Shown: positions 24,882 to 39,132 of the stretch, one piece after another
How the letters are laid out: the number at the start of each line of letters is the position of its first letter
Position numbering within the stretch: the stretch's first letter is position 1
Source of the DNA: Lycocorax pyrrhopterus obiensis
Taxonomy: Eukaryota > Chordata > Aves > Passeriformes > Paradisaeidae
Direction of reading: 5' to 3'
Assembly: GCA_014706295.1 (NCBI GenBank)
Contig: JACSVZ010000006.1
Location: forward strand, 29,673,629-29,737,628
Length of the DNA: 64,000 nt
The notes under the pieces: generated by a model
Database searches by the model: none
The model's input: the letters and a program-made list of their open reading frames with translations, nothing else
Told to the model about the DNA's origin: nothing
Made by a program: the position numbers and the translations under genes

Positions 24882-27440
24882 GACTAACTTTTTAATACAT
24901 TCAAGTAGAAAACAGCATTATTTTTGGTAAGGGTAAAATTATAGGACCATTGAAGAGGCACTAAGGCATTGCTGTATCTTTTGGCACTTAACCTACTGAG
25001 TAAACTACTCATACATATTTAATGGAACTAAATATTGAAGGACTAAATAATTGTAGAAAATATTACTTTTATTATGTATTATTTAATTTATTATGATTTC
25101 ATGGGAAATTACTGGCATTTCACAAACAGGACCAGCTTGCTTCAGTTCTGGTGGCGTTCTTCACTTTTTTATTGACACTTTAGACCACTCCAAAGTCTGC
25201 TTCTCCCACCAGCCAGAGCGCAGACCCATGACTGATATCATCTCTGAAATTTCAGGAAAGGCTCCAGGCTGCCATGGACTGGTGATAATTGGACAAGTTG
25301 AAGCAAGTGCTGCAGAGAGTCCATGAAAATCACCAAACTCTTTGAAGCGTTCACTGAAGCAGGAAGAAATATTGTATCAGGGTTTGCAAGGATCAGCACT
25401 ACGACGCAATGGCTGATTTCCTGAATACAGAAAGGCACACTGCTGCAGTCATGTGCCAAACTTGCCCAAATTTCCAGAGAATAAAGATTGAAACAAGAAA
25501 AATTTTGACAGTGGGGCACTGGTTTTCATGCTCTAAAATTATGACCATCCACTAGAAGACTTCAGGGCCAAAAAACTTGAATTACTTAATCGCTAAAAAG
25601 TTTGTCGTATAAGGAAATCTCAGATTTACCAGCTACCTTTCAGGTTTCCAAGCTTATCTAGCCTCACAAAGTTATTATTCTACGTAATATACAGGAAAAT
25701 ATAGAAGCATCAAGCTAATCAAAGTGCAATAGAAAACAGATTCGAAGACACCCTTACTCAAATCCTTTCATCTCTCTTTACTCCTAGTAAAAAAAAACAA
25801 AAGAAAGAAGTGCTCATTTACAGCTCTGCAAGGAGCAACAAACCAGTAAATGCTGATCTTAATGAGAGGAGGAACATTTTCCTGTGCTTTTCATCTTTTA
25901 GGATGGAAAAGAGGCTATGATGCTAAAGGATAAGCCCTGGTTGATTTCCTGTGGTATGTTTAGTAGACAGAAAGCACATGGACGTGGAAGAGAGTTTCCC
26001 ATTGTTGCTGCTGCATATCATGCTACAGATACTTGTAAAGCAACAGGGAAAATGCTACTAGCAGGAAAATGGAGTGAAATTAGGTATCTGTTCAGTAGAA
26101 TAAGTAGCAAAAGAATGAGACAATTACCTGAAACCCATCAAGGTGTAGCTGAAGTAAGCCTTCAAAAAACTGAATCTGGGCTTGGGCCTAAAAGAGTGTT
26201 TCCTTTTACAAGTTAATTTCTCTCTTCCTTGATCTTGTGACAGACTATTTTAACATATGTTTTTATCTGTAAATAAATATGTCTCAAAATGAGTCAGAGC
26301 TTTTCACTTTTTAATATTGCAAGATAAACATGGTATGCATTATGTATTAAAACCATATATCACAGTCTATTTTTGCTCTGTGCAAGAGAGAATAACTTGG
26401 TGTATTATCATTACAGAGTTTATTAGATATCATTCTTTTTACTACAAGAACAACTGTCATTTCCTCAGATGCAATGATGTGGCTACCATAATATCAACAG
26501 TGGTTTTTTTACTATATTACTGAATTAATTTTCATTTCCCTGGTAGTCAGGAAACATAGTCTAAAATTTCCTTGCAGAACTTGCAAGCGAAAAGTAAACC
26601 TTGTCAAAAGCCATTCTTTGGACTGCATGTTAGTGGTACATGGCAGAGCAGGTTAGGTTAATTCATTGTTGGTTTAGCTTTTGAAGCTCAAGACTGAAGC
26701 ATTAAAATGAAATAAAGCGAGGGGATATTCTGCCTGAATATTAAGAGATAGTGCCTTCAACTATCCCAGAAGCATGACTGTAGTCAGAGTGTATGCCTTT
26801 GATTGCCTTATTGATGGTCCCAAAGTGATTTATATTGTTATAAAGTAGACTTTAAAAGACATTCTATGAAAGAATTAAGTCAGTGATTTATGTTATCCTA
26901 TTATGCTTCAAAAGAAGTTAATAAACTCCTGCTGTTTTAAGGACAGGTTGTGTATGGATTTGCTATAAAGATATGACATCACGAAAGCATCAATCTTGGT
27001 GCTTTCTCTTTCTTTCCTTATTTGAGAGAGAGTCGAAAAGGTTAGGAGCAGAGAACTTCCAAGCAAAGGTGTCATTTTTTCTGCCTTTGATATTCCTTCT
27101 CATTTATATGCCCTACTGTACTTGGAGTGGTCACCTCACAGTTATTTGCTTAGCTCATTTGAATCCTGCTGTTCGATTATCAGTGTCTTACATTTCCTTT
27201 GGGCTAGAAGTTTTTCAATTGCAAAAATTTCCTTTTCAGAAATTTTCAACATTGAGCTGACTAGCAGGAAAAAAACCCCAAAGAGTTTCCAAGTGGCACC
27301 AGTAAAAATTATAACGGGGGCTACTGCATTCTGACCTCTGTTCCCACTGCTGTTTCTGTTCCTTATACAGTGTAATCTAAATGTGCGTTCCACTAAACCA
27401 AAAACAAATTTAAAAATTGAGCCTAAGAAACATATTTCAG
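24882..27440. other. Unannotated DNA with two non-coding-looking open stretches
   Basis: The block 25100-25520 is GC-richer, with open frames on both strands (25093-25326 +, 25238-25519 -) and no family match. At 25902 a CTTTTAG acceptor-like site leads into an open frame running to 26216 (25917-26216, 99 codons from its first ATG). I cannot tie it to any protein. It could be a long non-coding RNA exon or chance. Confidence 0.35.
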
Positions 27441-27474
27441 GATTAGAATCTAATTCTCATTGGAATTAGAATCC
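27441..27474. repeat. Short inverted repeat
   Basis: TCTAATTC (27449-27456) and GAATTAGA (27463-27470) are exact complements with a 6-base loop. The words GATTAGAATC and ATTAGAATCC also repeat directly across the structure. Confidence 0.7.
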
Positions 27475-30170
27475 TTACATTTAATTTTTAATGACACATT
27501 TATTATTAGGCATCTGATATTCAAAGATATCCAAAAGCAGCTGATGAGAATAACTGATTTTATATCTGCCCTTCACCTTGTCTGTCTTAACATAGTCATA
27601 ATGTCCACCTGTGAATAAAAGCAGTGCATTAGTGAAATTAAAAATTGCATAGTTAATACTTTGCAAATTTTCTCTAGAGACAAATATTCAGTAAACAGAG
27701 AAACTGTTCTTTTCTTCTTTTAATATAAGTGCAAGGAATTATATGTGTAATCTGTTAGCAAGTTACATGATTATTCAATTTTCAGTAGTATGTTTTATTA
27801 AAGTATAAAATTCACATTTTGAGAATATAACAATTCAAAAGCATAAGAAAACACAGAGAATAAAACTGGTGGAGTATCAGTATGTAATGCTAAACTGTAA
27901 CTTTGTAATTATTTTAAATTAAATTCACACAGAAGCAGAGACTTGGCTCAATTTCTCTGTTTAAAATTCCTTTTGTTCCTTCACTTAAAAATGATTGTAC
28001 AAAGGTCTGTGGTGAAGCTTAGCGAACGGCTGGATTTCACTCAGAGCATTGACCAGTGACCTCACCAGCTGCTTGGAACATATTTAGCTAATCTGCATAA
28101 CTGAAACATCCATTTTAAGTAGTAAAGTTGCTATTGTAGCAATTTGATTCTGTCTCCAGCAGCTCCCAAAGTTTTCATATATTGATTCTTTGAGTAGCAC
28201 TGCTATATTACCCTGTGCTAATACTTACTGTCACATTCATAGCACAGCAAAATGGAAGCAGAATGTCATGAAGAGATTTTTGAAGGTTCATGTTTCTTAA
28301 ATAAATCACAATTTCTCATATTACTAGCATTCATCTGGCTGTTGAGAAGATTGTCTTCACCTCTTTCGAAAGTCTGGCAGCCATTTGTTATATCTGCTGC
28401 AAACTGGAATTGAATTGCAGAAAATATATGGGTTTAGTCAAATAAAATAAAATTATATGGCAGCTAGCTTTCAAATATTCTAAATATGGCAAACCTATTA
28501 CACACATTTTATTTATGTAAAGCCTGCCACCACTTAACATATGAAAGGGCAGCATTAACAAAAAAGATTAAGATACAGCATGCAGACAGAATGTCACTAA
28601 AAATATTCTCAGAGATCCAGAGGTTGCCCATCATAAAAAGGCTTGCTGGTATAGCCTGCTCTCTACCACCTATTCTGTAAATAAAATCAGCCACAGATAC
28701 ATACAAATTCTGCCATGATTCAGGAGACAGAGAGTTCCTGCATCGGGAAGAAGAGAGAAGTGGTTTTAGAGCCATCTTTTCACTGCCAAATAAGTAATAA
28801 AAGTTACTGTGGCTGTCACGGATGCACAAGTACACCACGGTTGTTCTCTTTTCTCTCTGTTCATCCTGTTGAAAAACCTACAACAGCAGAATTGATTTTG
28901 AAGCTAGAATGTACCATTAAATCACATATCCTACCTCTTCTGGCAATGCAGACAAAGATGTACGTTCATCTGTACTGAAGCCAACAATGGATGTAGCAAA
29001 AAGTTAATTTCCAGTTATGACTTAGAAAAGATATACAATTAATCATTTCTCATGATAGTTTGTTAAAATGCTTTTCATCTTTCCCATGGGATATTTGTGC
29101 CTGTTTCTAAATTGTGTCTAAATTTCAGCACTTGTTATGTCTTTCTTTGCTGAATCACTTTTTAATGCTATTTTTCAGCAACATAGAAAGTTTCAAAAAG
29201 CAAATCTATGCCCTTATTTGGTTGATTTAATTTTTTGGCATGTTTCTCTTCTAGTTGTAATCAGTTTAAAAGCCTGTTCCTCTATTTTCCTTTACAAGAC
29301 TACTTTTGTTTAGTCTCTGTTCAGCTTGTTCTGTGCAAAATATATCAGCCAAGTAATTTTGATGAAGACATCATGGGTGTTAAATTCACTCCCTAATTTA
29401 AGACAAAAATGTTTATAACTAACAGCTTTTTTATTTTAACAGAAATCTAAGTCTTGCCCGGATTAAAAAAAGCCAAGCAGATTAATGGAAAATAGCAAAA
29501 TTCTCACAGTTTGTCTCACATGCAGATTTCTTTCTCAGCCAAATTTCAGAATTAGAGTAACACAGTTATTTGGCTTATGGATTAGTAAAACAGTATTTTC
29601 AATGGGCTGCTACCACCTTCTCTCAATCTCTAAAAAGCCTCTGCCCAGCTGCCATGTTCTATTGCAGGGTAGATAGTCTTTGGCAGGAGGAGAATGGATC
29701 CCTATGTTTTCCAAATAGAGGCAACAATTGCAGGGCAGTGAAACCACAGTCAATTCTTTTACTCAAGATACAGCACTTATATCCATGGGTAAGTTATAAC
29801 ACTGTTTCTCCTTAGAGTATATCTGTCAATACTATCCAACATGAATAAATACTGAGAAAAAATGCTTATATGCATTTATTTGAATAAAAACTATGAATTC
29901 AATTTGACACTATTGAGAACCTTTTCCATTGTTAAGAATATCTAAATAGGTTCTTTTATTTCACTTGTCAGAGGAATATAGCCTTGCAATTGCTGTGTAC
30001 CTAGTTCACAATTCTCCATATGGCTAGCAGGAAATCTTGTTTAACCTGCAATGAACAGAAGAGTAAGCCATAATAATACCTCTGCTATCCACTGCAATTA
30101 TGCTACGAAGACACAGGACTTCAAGGCAAAATCAAAGCAAATAGTTCATGAATAACTCATAGCTGGATAT
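27475..30170. other. Unannotated AT-rich DNA
   Basis: No gene or repeat family recognised. The stretch 28010-28470 is free of low-complexity sequence and has the mixed look of a possible conserved non-coding element, but that cannot be judged without alignment. Confidence 0.45.
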
Positions 30171-30184
30171 GCTTATATATAAGC
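30171..30184. repeat. 14 bp perfect palindrome
   Basis: GCTTATATATAAGC is self-complementary over its whole length. Confidence 0.85.
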
Positions 30185-30779
30185 GTTCAGTGAATAAGTT
30201 TCAAAACAAACATGTTCATACAATCAGAATATTTTGGTTTAATAATGTATGAAGAGAGATATGGCAAAATTTGCAAACATTATGCACTGCAAGTAGCCCA
30301 TCTTCTACTTAACATCAGAAACAGAACAAGGTACAATGAGACAGGAGATATGAAATGACAACTAATCATGGTAATACCTCGCTTTAAATTTTTATGGTCG
30401 CAAGCAACCACTGGAAAGATTCCCTCAGGAGATGTTAGACTGAATGTGATGCATTTGCACCCAGTAAACCATCTAGAAAAAAAATTAAGGAAAATCTTAA
30501 TTTCTTTCTTTAGGGAGAAGAAATTAAAATGCATATGGCTGCTGCAGAGGCTGCTAATGAGTGAAAATATCAGCTTTGGCTTTTCTCCTCCAGCTGCTCT
30601 TGAGCTGTGTACTTTTGTTATGCCCCATACCTTTCTAGATCTTTTCATGCTGGCTCCACATGGCTTTGTAGCCACTCTTTCATCCATTCAATTTTCCCCA
30701 GGATGTTGTTCCTTCTCTTTTCTGACACACTGTCTTTTCACTATTCTCTAGGTGTTCTCCTAATCAATTCTTACCAAAG
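30185..30779. other. Unannotated DNA, overlapping chance frames
   Basis: Overlapping open frames lie on opposite strands (30280-30687 -, 135 codons; 30368-30751 +, 127 codons). Neither has a recognisable motif, and their overlap argues that at most one could be real. I annotate neither. Confidence 0.5.
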
Positions 30780-30808
30780 GAAAAAAAAAAAAAAAACACA
30801 CAAAAAAA
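30780..30808. repeat. Poly-A low-complexity run
   Basis: About 17 A, then ACACACAAAAAAAG. No LINE or processed transcript is visible upstream, so I do not read it as a retroposon tail. Confidence 0.85.
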
Positions 30809-33800
30809 GTCCCTGTAACATTATGATGATCTCTCTGCCTTTCATAATATATATTATGCATTATATGTAACATCATTTTATGTATCCACATTTGCATTTT
30901 GTATTATGTAAAAAGATTTTCAAAGCATTAATTGTCTTGGTCTATGTGCCTCCTTAGTATTTCAGTTCTAAAAGCCTTCAACGCACATTCTGCTTCATCC
31001 CACTCATCTTCTTTGGCTTCCAGACCCTTTGGCATTCACAGTAACCAGGAATTTAGTACCAGCCTAGCTCTAAACACAAATTCAAGTCATAACTCAAATG
31101 TCTGAGGAATTTCCAAAATCAAATAACTTATAATGGATGATAAAGTTTTGTTCCATCTTCTAGTCATATGCCTTAGCAATAACTTACTGGAAGTCAGAGA
31201 TTCCCAGTTCCCTAGGTGACAAAGCATTCCCTCCCTATCCTCTCTCTGGTCCTGTATTTGGTTCAGTTAAAATAACTTGAATCTGTGATCAGCTCTTAGC
31301 ACATACAGCATGAACTTTGCAACATCAGCGTAAATGTGCATTTATCAAGCTAAGAAACCTGTTCTCACCACTTCTCCTTTATGTGTAAAATATAATCTCT
31401 ATCATTTGAAGAACTGACACCAAAAAACCATGAAAAAAATAGAGACGTGAACATTTTTCTACTGAGGGGTTATTTCTAATGTGCTTGTGTACACTTACTG
31501 ATCCTGGAATGAAATCAAATATTGGCAGAATGACTTTTTTTTAAATGTTTGGATATTTTAGAGTAATGCAGTGTTTTGAAGATTAACAGTAGTTTCGCTT
31601 CTAAACAATCATTTCAGCTAGGTAGCCAGTCAAATGATAAATTTTCATTTTTGATTCCAAAGGGTGTTGCACAAATACTAGGATAATTATAGTTTAATTG
31701 CTAATGTGATTGCAATTCAGACTTTGCATTTAGAAACAATATTGCTGATTGTATACAGAAGAGCAGTGAAATGGAAAGGACCCTACATTCTGCACACAAG
31801 TACAAAATATTAAAATTCACAGAAAGCATTTTTTGTCTATTTGTTTGTTTGTTTGTTTAACCAGAGGAACGGCATCTTTCCTTGTGCATGGCACATTTCA
31901 AGCTTGTGAAAAAATTTTGTACTAAGCGTGTCTCAGTTTCTTAAATAATAAGCTATCGCTTACCTGTATGAGTAAGATCCAGTAATTTAATTTTTGGGGG
32001 GAACAAATTCTACTGAAACACTTCAAGAATATTCTCAAGTAAATCGCCCGCTTTGTGAAAATTTTTTCAGTTCACAGTAAATGCAGCACAATGATGATTT
32101 ACACATACATAATATCTCCAAAATACTTGAAATGAGGCTGTAGATTTCCCAAATACTACAGCACATCAGAGTGTAACTACAAACAAGAAGTTAGTCCAGT
32201 CTTCACAGATGTGATAGCATATCACAGTCCTTCACAAAGACTGTCTGTGCTGTTCAGTGTTCCAGTTTAGCTGATGAGCTTTGATGCCACACAGAATATT
32301 CGCTGACACCAAAAGGTGATCTTTGTCTTCCGGGAAGATGCTTCTCGCAGTTCTCTTGAGAGCATCTTTGCAATGTGTCATTTGCCTACCTCTCAGCCAC
32401 TTGCTAAATGTAAATGGTTATATAAAATTGCCTCTGGCAGCTTACTAACAGCTGCTTTCAACTTTGCAAGGTAACACTTTTACCCTACATGTTGTAAGCA
32501 TTTGGTGTCTGATGGTGACATCCAACCTTGTATTAACTGTTGATCAGATGAGCAAATTGCATCACACAGCAGCCAAGCAGCTGACACTGAGCTATAAAAA
32601 AAAGGCATTCATAAGGACAGCATCAAGGAAATGTTAACTTTTGATTCATTGCCATCCCATCACCATATCTTAGTCATCTTTTTGAAATATGACTTTCTAG
32701 CTCTAGTACTTTAACAAAATGAGTTTTCCTGACATCTCTGTGACTATCTTGAACTGCGTCTAAGATTCAACAACTGCCCACTTTGAAACCATTCAGTAAC
32801 ATGAATTTGTCACTTGGTAGAACCACTTAATTACAGAATTCCTAATAGAACAAGTCTTTTACCTTATTGGTACACATCAGCTAGTACCTGGTCTTACCTT
32901 ATTTCCTTTTAGGACTTCTAGAATCAATCACAATTGCATCAAAATTCTGAATTGCGGTTGTTACAGGAGTGTAATATTAAACAGGAAGTAGTTAGTGATT
33001 TTCAGATCTTGTATAATTGTCAAGATGTTACACCTTTAAAAGCCTTGCAGCCTTCCTGGTGCTGAGTAGCTTATTCAGCCAACTAGATAACAACGTTATG
33101 TGACTTCAATGCTTTTTTCTCTCAGTTTCACCAGGGTGGGTGGGAATCACCATCTTTGGTACACCTGCTTTACCATGCTGAAAGATGTCCCTGTGACCCA
33201 GGGAGAATAGCAATTTGGGCTGTAGCCCACAGTACTTCATTTGTAACTCAGACTCCGTCCTTTACGGAGTAAATGGAGGATCCCAATTTTCTCATCATGA
33301 CTGGTAGGGGAGTACATTACTCTTTAGGAAACCTGTTCATCAGTTAAAACATCAATCCTGAAAACTTCATGACTGTCATGAAAGTAGTGCACACAAAAAT
33401 ATATTTGACTAGCAATGACTGTCTGGTGTCTACTAAACATTTAATGTTCAGCACTAGTTCTAGAATTTTGAAAAAATTTTTCTTTTTTTTCTCTCTCAAA
33501 CTATGGATCTGTTTAAATATTTTGTTAATATAGGAAGTTCATAAGACTAGCTGAGATTCAAAAATTCTGATATTCAAACACTTTTTAAACTACTGATACT
33601 CCATTTCCCGTAGTTATAGTCTGACAGTCTACAGAAACTGATTTTTTTCTCCTCTTAAACTAGTGAGTTTATACTTCTATTTGATTATGTGATTGTTTTT
33701 CACTGAATAAACTTTATTTATTCCAATTCATTTCAAATATTTACTTGAAATATTTATTACGATGCAATTTTAGAGAAATGTAAGAATCCACTGGGATGAA

Positions 33801-34941
33801 CAATCATTAATAAGTGTGATTACATTTTCCACAACGTATGTATTTACATACAAATTTTTACAGGGCCTAGATAATTGTTTCAAATGTGCCCTTCAGAGTG
33901 TCTATTTTCAAATGAGGACAAGTTGACATGTATTTTACCTACCTTTCTTTATTCTGTCAATATTCCCGTCACCTTGGCTTTTTGTATGATGTTTTTCCTA
34001 AGTGATAATCAAGTAATCCAAGTCATCATTTTACCAAGACACAAAGATTCATCATCTTATTGCCATGATATTTACTGTAAGATCACTTGGCTCCCAGTGT
34101 GAGGCACAGACATTTATGAGATATCCGCATAAAATGATTAAATGCCTAAAGGGTTAGATTTACTACAGAGGCACTTTCATGGAGGAAGAACACTCTTCAG
34201 AAAAGCACATCAGGAAGCTCTTTTGTTCACTGATGCTTATTTATGAGTGTCACATCTTTTCTTTATTGTTTAAGGGACCTGGGTGCTTCACCACTATCTT
34301 AGCAGCAAAAGATGACATGCTGTATGTAAAACACTTTTGAATACAACTGATCAAAACCAGCTTAGATTTCAGTGATAAACACTCACAAATTCTGCTTTTT
34401 GACTTGCAGCTCTAACTGCTCCAGAAATTTCCATAAAGCTTTATGAAGCAAATTGAATCTACCATCTGCCCATGTGTATGTTTTTGTGATGAGATGATAA
34501 TAATATTTAGAAGACTGTTTGGGTATTTTTGTCAGAGTTCTGCTGTACCTCACTCCACACTGAGAATCCAGAAACAGCAGCTCAGTTTAAACTCCGCTAC
34601 ACAGTTATGAAAGGGTCATTTATTATGAAAAATTGTTTAGTCACAAATGACAAAGTCCAGGAAAACTTCCAAATCTTATTACCAGTTACTATATTAAAAT
34701 GGTCCATTATACATAGATGAGGATTTACGTGTTAGAACAAGGTGAATGAATGTTTTATAAAGGTTAATAAGGGACAATAAGGAAAATAAGATGCGATATG
34801 TATATATATCTTCAAAATGGATTTGCAGGTGTCAGATGGTTTAAATGAGGTAGAGGGCAGAAAGACAGTATGACAACCAATTCAGTTACAAATTGCTATA
34901 ACAAAGCAAATCATGTGTACTGTTAAAGATATTTTTCCCTC
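30809..34941. other. Unannotated DNA, possible regulatory block
   Basis: A (GTTT)5 microsatellite lies at 31840-31858. The interval 32230-32700 has no low-complexity sequence and several CAGCTG E-boxes, a TTGATCAG dyad and a GCTATAAAAAAAAGG run. It could be a conserved enhancer but is unproven. No exon recognised. Confidence 0.4.
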
Positions 34942-35005
34942 AAGGTTCTCACAAACCTATGGCCTATAAGCATTCGTCACAAAAGGTTTTTTCTCTGAGA
35001 ACCTT
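34942..35005. repeat. 10 bp inverted repeat, 44-base interval
   Basis: AAGGTTCTCA at 34942-34951 is the exact complement of TGAGAACCTT at 34996-35005. Confidence 0.75.
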
Positions 35006-37010
35006 CTTCATCTCATCAGATTACTTAGTGCATTTTAAAACTAGGAAATTATTGCAAATATAGATTTCTGAAACTGTGAAGCAGGCTGCAACATTGCTGA
35101 TGTTTCAACCCATTTGGTATACTGGGTTGTTCACATACTTCTGTATTTAAAAGATGAAAAGATTGTTTACAATGTGACATGAGATCATAAATAAATGTAT
35201 TTGCTACATTTCTTGAGCTATAATGTACTGGAGTTTTTCCATTTTATGATTGTATTTCATCCTTTTCTGCTGGGCTGACAAAACAGACTTTCATCTTCTT
35301 GCTGAAAAACAGCTCTTCAAATTTTTAAAGCAAAACCCTTTAACCTCTGCGTCCTTTATTATTATTATTTTCACTACCACTAACACTACCTGTCAAAGGT
35401 AGTACATACACCAGTTTTTGTGGGAACAGGGAGTTGATTCTCGGCACTAGATGGTTTGCACTCAAATGGATAGTCTTCACATGTGTTTTGTTGTTTACTA
35501 GCCACAAAAACATAAATAGACGGTCAAAAGAATGCAAAAGCCAACCAATTCAAAGATATATTTTATATCCTAATAGTGAAGAAAGAGGGATTAATGAAGC
35601 CAAGTTTCTCCTAACTGTAGTTACAATAAATAGATATAGCTACAATATTTAATGATAGGAACCAAAAAGGATTTCCCAGTGGTAATGTCATATTTGAAAG
35701 CTCATTTATTTGTTTAATTTCCTTGTCTTATAGCATTTGAAAAAGACCAGCAAAAAAGAATGTTGAAGCTTAAAAAATAAGTTTCCTGCTGACAAAGATA
35801 ACCGCGCAATTGCATTATAACAAACGTTGCGTAATACAACTGAATATCCTTGTTTCTCCAATGACAAAGCCTGCAGGCTTTTGTCTCTAGAGTTGAAAAG
35901 CAGCTCCATCAAAGCAGTTTCAGTGAGGATAAGTCTTAAAAGTCTTATCAGGTCCCAGAAAGTGAAAATATCTGTTTATATAAACAGTCTTTCCTTTCTC
36001 ACCCCACCTTGGTAATAAAGGTGAGATGACAGATGCAAATACAGGGCTGATTTTTGTATGAGGAACAGAATACAGTATCTATAAAGAATAAAGCAGGAAT
36101 GGTCCTGCACCATGAATCTTCCCACACCTTGAGTGCTGGTTTGGGGATTTTTCTGTCATGAAAAAGCATAATACAGCAAATGGAACCTCTTCTGGAATTT
36201 CTTCCCTGGGGCAATTCAGACCAGTCCAAGATGCATTCCTTCTAGCAAATTTTAATTATACTGTCCTACAATAATAGAAAAAAAATCCTACCTATATATA
36301 TTGCTTTTCAGATATGGAATAATAGAGTCTGATCACCATATGTAAATAGTCATTAATATTTTATTAACATAAATCCTTTTGATACTTCCCAAGTGTACTT
36401 TAATATTTTAGACTGTATCCTAGCAGTTGAATGATATTTTTTGCACACAGTGGGATGTGTTTCTATTTATTATGAGTGGTAAAAAATCTGCATAAATCAA
36501 CTGTTCTTAGTTATTCAAGGGAGACATGGAATATTGGAAGAATGACTTTCATTTGAAAAAATCTCTTCAGAAAAAGTCTCAAAATTAAGAAATTGGCTTA
36601 CCAGTAATACAGTAGTAAAGACTACTTGTAACTTAATCTTAGTACTTTCCTACCATCTCTGAAGTGGAGCAGCCACAATATTAAAAGTTTCCCTCAGTGT
36701 TGAAACCAATACATTCCATTTATTTCTGTGTAAGTCTGACAATCTCAGTGAACTAGAGATTAAATTTATGTCTTTGATTTAAATGTTGAACTTCATAATC
36801 TACTTAAAATGCACTTAAATTTAACCAGTGTGTTACATTACGTAGCTGATTACATATCTTGCGTCTTTCAGTTTTGCACAGTACATAAAGAGGACACTTC
36901 ATGCAGATGAAGCAAATTAAATTGTCTTATTGTCTCACTGTAATTTCTCTGTCTTCTGACTTTAAAGCTACAGCATTGCAGAGAATATTTTGTCTTATTG
37001 CAGTAAGAAA
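35006..37010. other. Unannotated AT-rich DNA
   Basis: A TTA trinucleotide run lies at 35358-35370. The open frames near 35340-36229 occur in clusters on both strands without motifs. Confidence 0.5.
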
Positions 37011-37049
37011 AATTAATTGATTTTATTGATTGATTTAATTGATTGATTT
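37011..37049. repeat. ATTG/TGAT-rich microsatellite-like tract
   Basis: Irregular repeats of ATTGATT words over about 39 bases. Confidence 0.8.
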
Positions 37050-39132
37050 CTAATTTTACTATATTTCAAAAAATCAATTTGAGATGTGGAAGAGTTAGAT
37101 TCTCACTTCCATTCAAAAGAAATTTGAAGAGGGCTTTTTGCCTAATTACCCAAAGATCTTTGAAAAATTTCATCCTTGCAAATATTTTATGGAACTTTCC
37201 GTGGAGTAGCTAAATAATCCAATACCAAAAGAATTTTCTGAGCAACTTGTGAAACACAGCCTGCAATATTTTTGTAATATGGTTTCCAGAATGGAAATAA
37301 GTTCATCGGAAGTCATACTTTTATCACCTGTCAAAATGCACTCAAAAATCAGCCAGGAATTTTATGCTGGACAATATTCTTAGGTAAGTGCAGAATCCTC
37401 ATTATTATTTTTTTTTAAGAATGATTGATGGATTCTTTTCCTATCCACTCAGTATCAGAAGACCTAATCCAAAATGTTATTTATAGTTATGAAAAATAAA
37501 CAAAATTAATTTTTTGGCCAAGATTGTAAAGTGTTTTGAGATTTACAAATGATAGAGTGTGAGGCACTGTGATTAGATCCAGTTTTCAGAGGTTCTCAAA
37601 GTACAATATTCCCACAAAAAACCTAAGTCAGATATCTGCACTTCTTTCTAGAAGTCTGGCCTGGTCTTTCAGTTTGCCAAACGTGGATGTATTTCTGAAT
37701 TTAGCTGAGTTTTGAAACAGATTGACCTGTGATTTGATGTCACTGTTCAGTTATTGCTGAATCATAGAAATAAGGCATTAGTGTTATTTTCTCCCTGCTT
37801 GTTGAAGAACCTAATTTCACTTCCTATCTCCTTCACAGAAACAATCCATCCAACATCTACAACATTTCCACCTAACTTTACACCAGAAGAAACAAGTCTC
37901 TGAAAGAGCTATCATAAATCTAAGCCCTATGTCTTGATTAAATCATAAATCAATGTTCGGGTGCTCAGACTACCTTCAGCCTGATTCTGCACAAAGGTAG
38001 ATTTTAATATTTTTTTATATCCTAAGCTCTAAATTATATTTTCAAGCTTTGAGGAAATATTTATACAGTATTGATAGATTACATTTCCTAAAATATTCCA
38101 AAAATTCAAGGAGCTAAGAGAAATGGTATAATCCATTTTTGTTGTGGCCTCAAAGTACCAGAAAGAGCCTTTAACTTCTTTTCTGTTCTTCTCTTTTACT
38201 TCCAATAGCTGTTACCACTTAATAAGGAATCTCTCACTTTTTTCTTCTCAGATGCTTTCAATCTCCATTGCATCTAAACAATCCTCAGCCATGAATAAAT
38301 CTCTATTCTGTGTAGGAGGAAATATTATTCCATTATACACAGATGACACCAAAAAAAGGCACTGATGCATGGAATGAATGCCAAAAGTTATATGGCAGAA
38401 TAAAAAATAAACTTACAGTCATGTTCCAAATGTATCAAAAGTTCTAGGCATATTTGACAATAATTTGAAGAAATGCAATGGACAACACAACGTAAGAGAT
38501 TCTAAGAAATGTCCAGCATAACCCTTTCCTTAAAACCTATGACCCTGATGAGTCTCATTCTGTAATCTTAACCACAAATTTATTTTTCCTAGACAAACCA
38601 AAGTCATAGGTAACCAGTAGCAACAACTGTTGTTGATATTTCACTAGAAATGTATGCTGCATTTTATACATGACTAGGATGAATTAAAATCTGATTTTTC
38701 TTGCACAAAAGATGATGGAGCTGAAATAAGAAACCTGTCCATTTGAAAAACAGGAAACTCTCCAAGAAGCAGGATTAAGGATTTAAGGACACACAAGTAA
38801 GAATAAGAACACTACCTGTTTATCAGTGTGTTTAATAAAACAGCTTTGCATGTTGGAAAGTTATGTGTTTGGAAAATACCAAATTGAGTATTCTACGATT
38901 CTGGGTAGGTAACTTTGAGACAAGCTGAAGAATTTTCTTCTTTTAAGTCTGTTTCCCTATGCTAAGATACCTTTTGATTCTGTCCATTCAGAACTTATTT
39001 GGTTTAGGCCCAGAAGCTTGAGGAAATTTTTTACTGCTTTTAAACTTTCCATGCAGGATTTGCCTATGGTACAAGGATGCTCTAAGAGAGGTAGACCCAG
39101 GTCATGTTGCAGCCAAAACTAATAGCTTTGCT
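37050..39132. other. Unannotated AT-rich DNA
   Basis: T-rich run at 37409-37419. No gene or repeat family recognised. Confidence 0.5.

Noticed and set aside
24677..24895. Lysine/threonine-rich open frame
   Set aside because: Entirely due to the A/C low-complexity tract at 24799-24881.
30280..30751. Overlapping open frames on opposite strands (135 and 127 codons)
   Set aside because: No motif, no splice context, and mutual overlap. Best explained by local lack of stops.
36133..36145. GTGCTGGTTTGGG, like the start of the 9137 LTR family
   Set aside because: The match stops after 13 bases and the rest of the LTR is absent.
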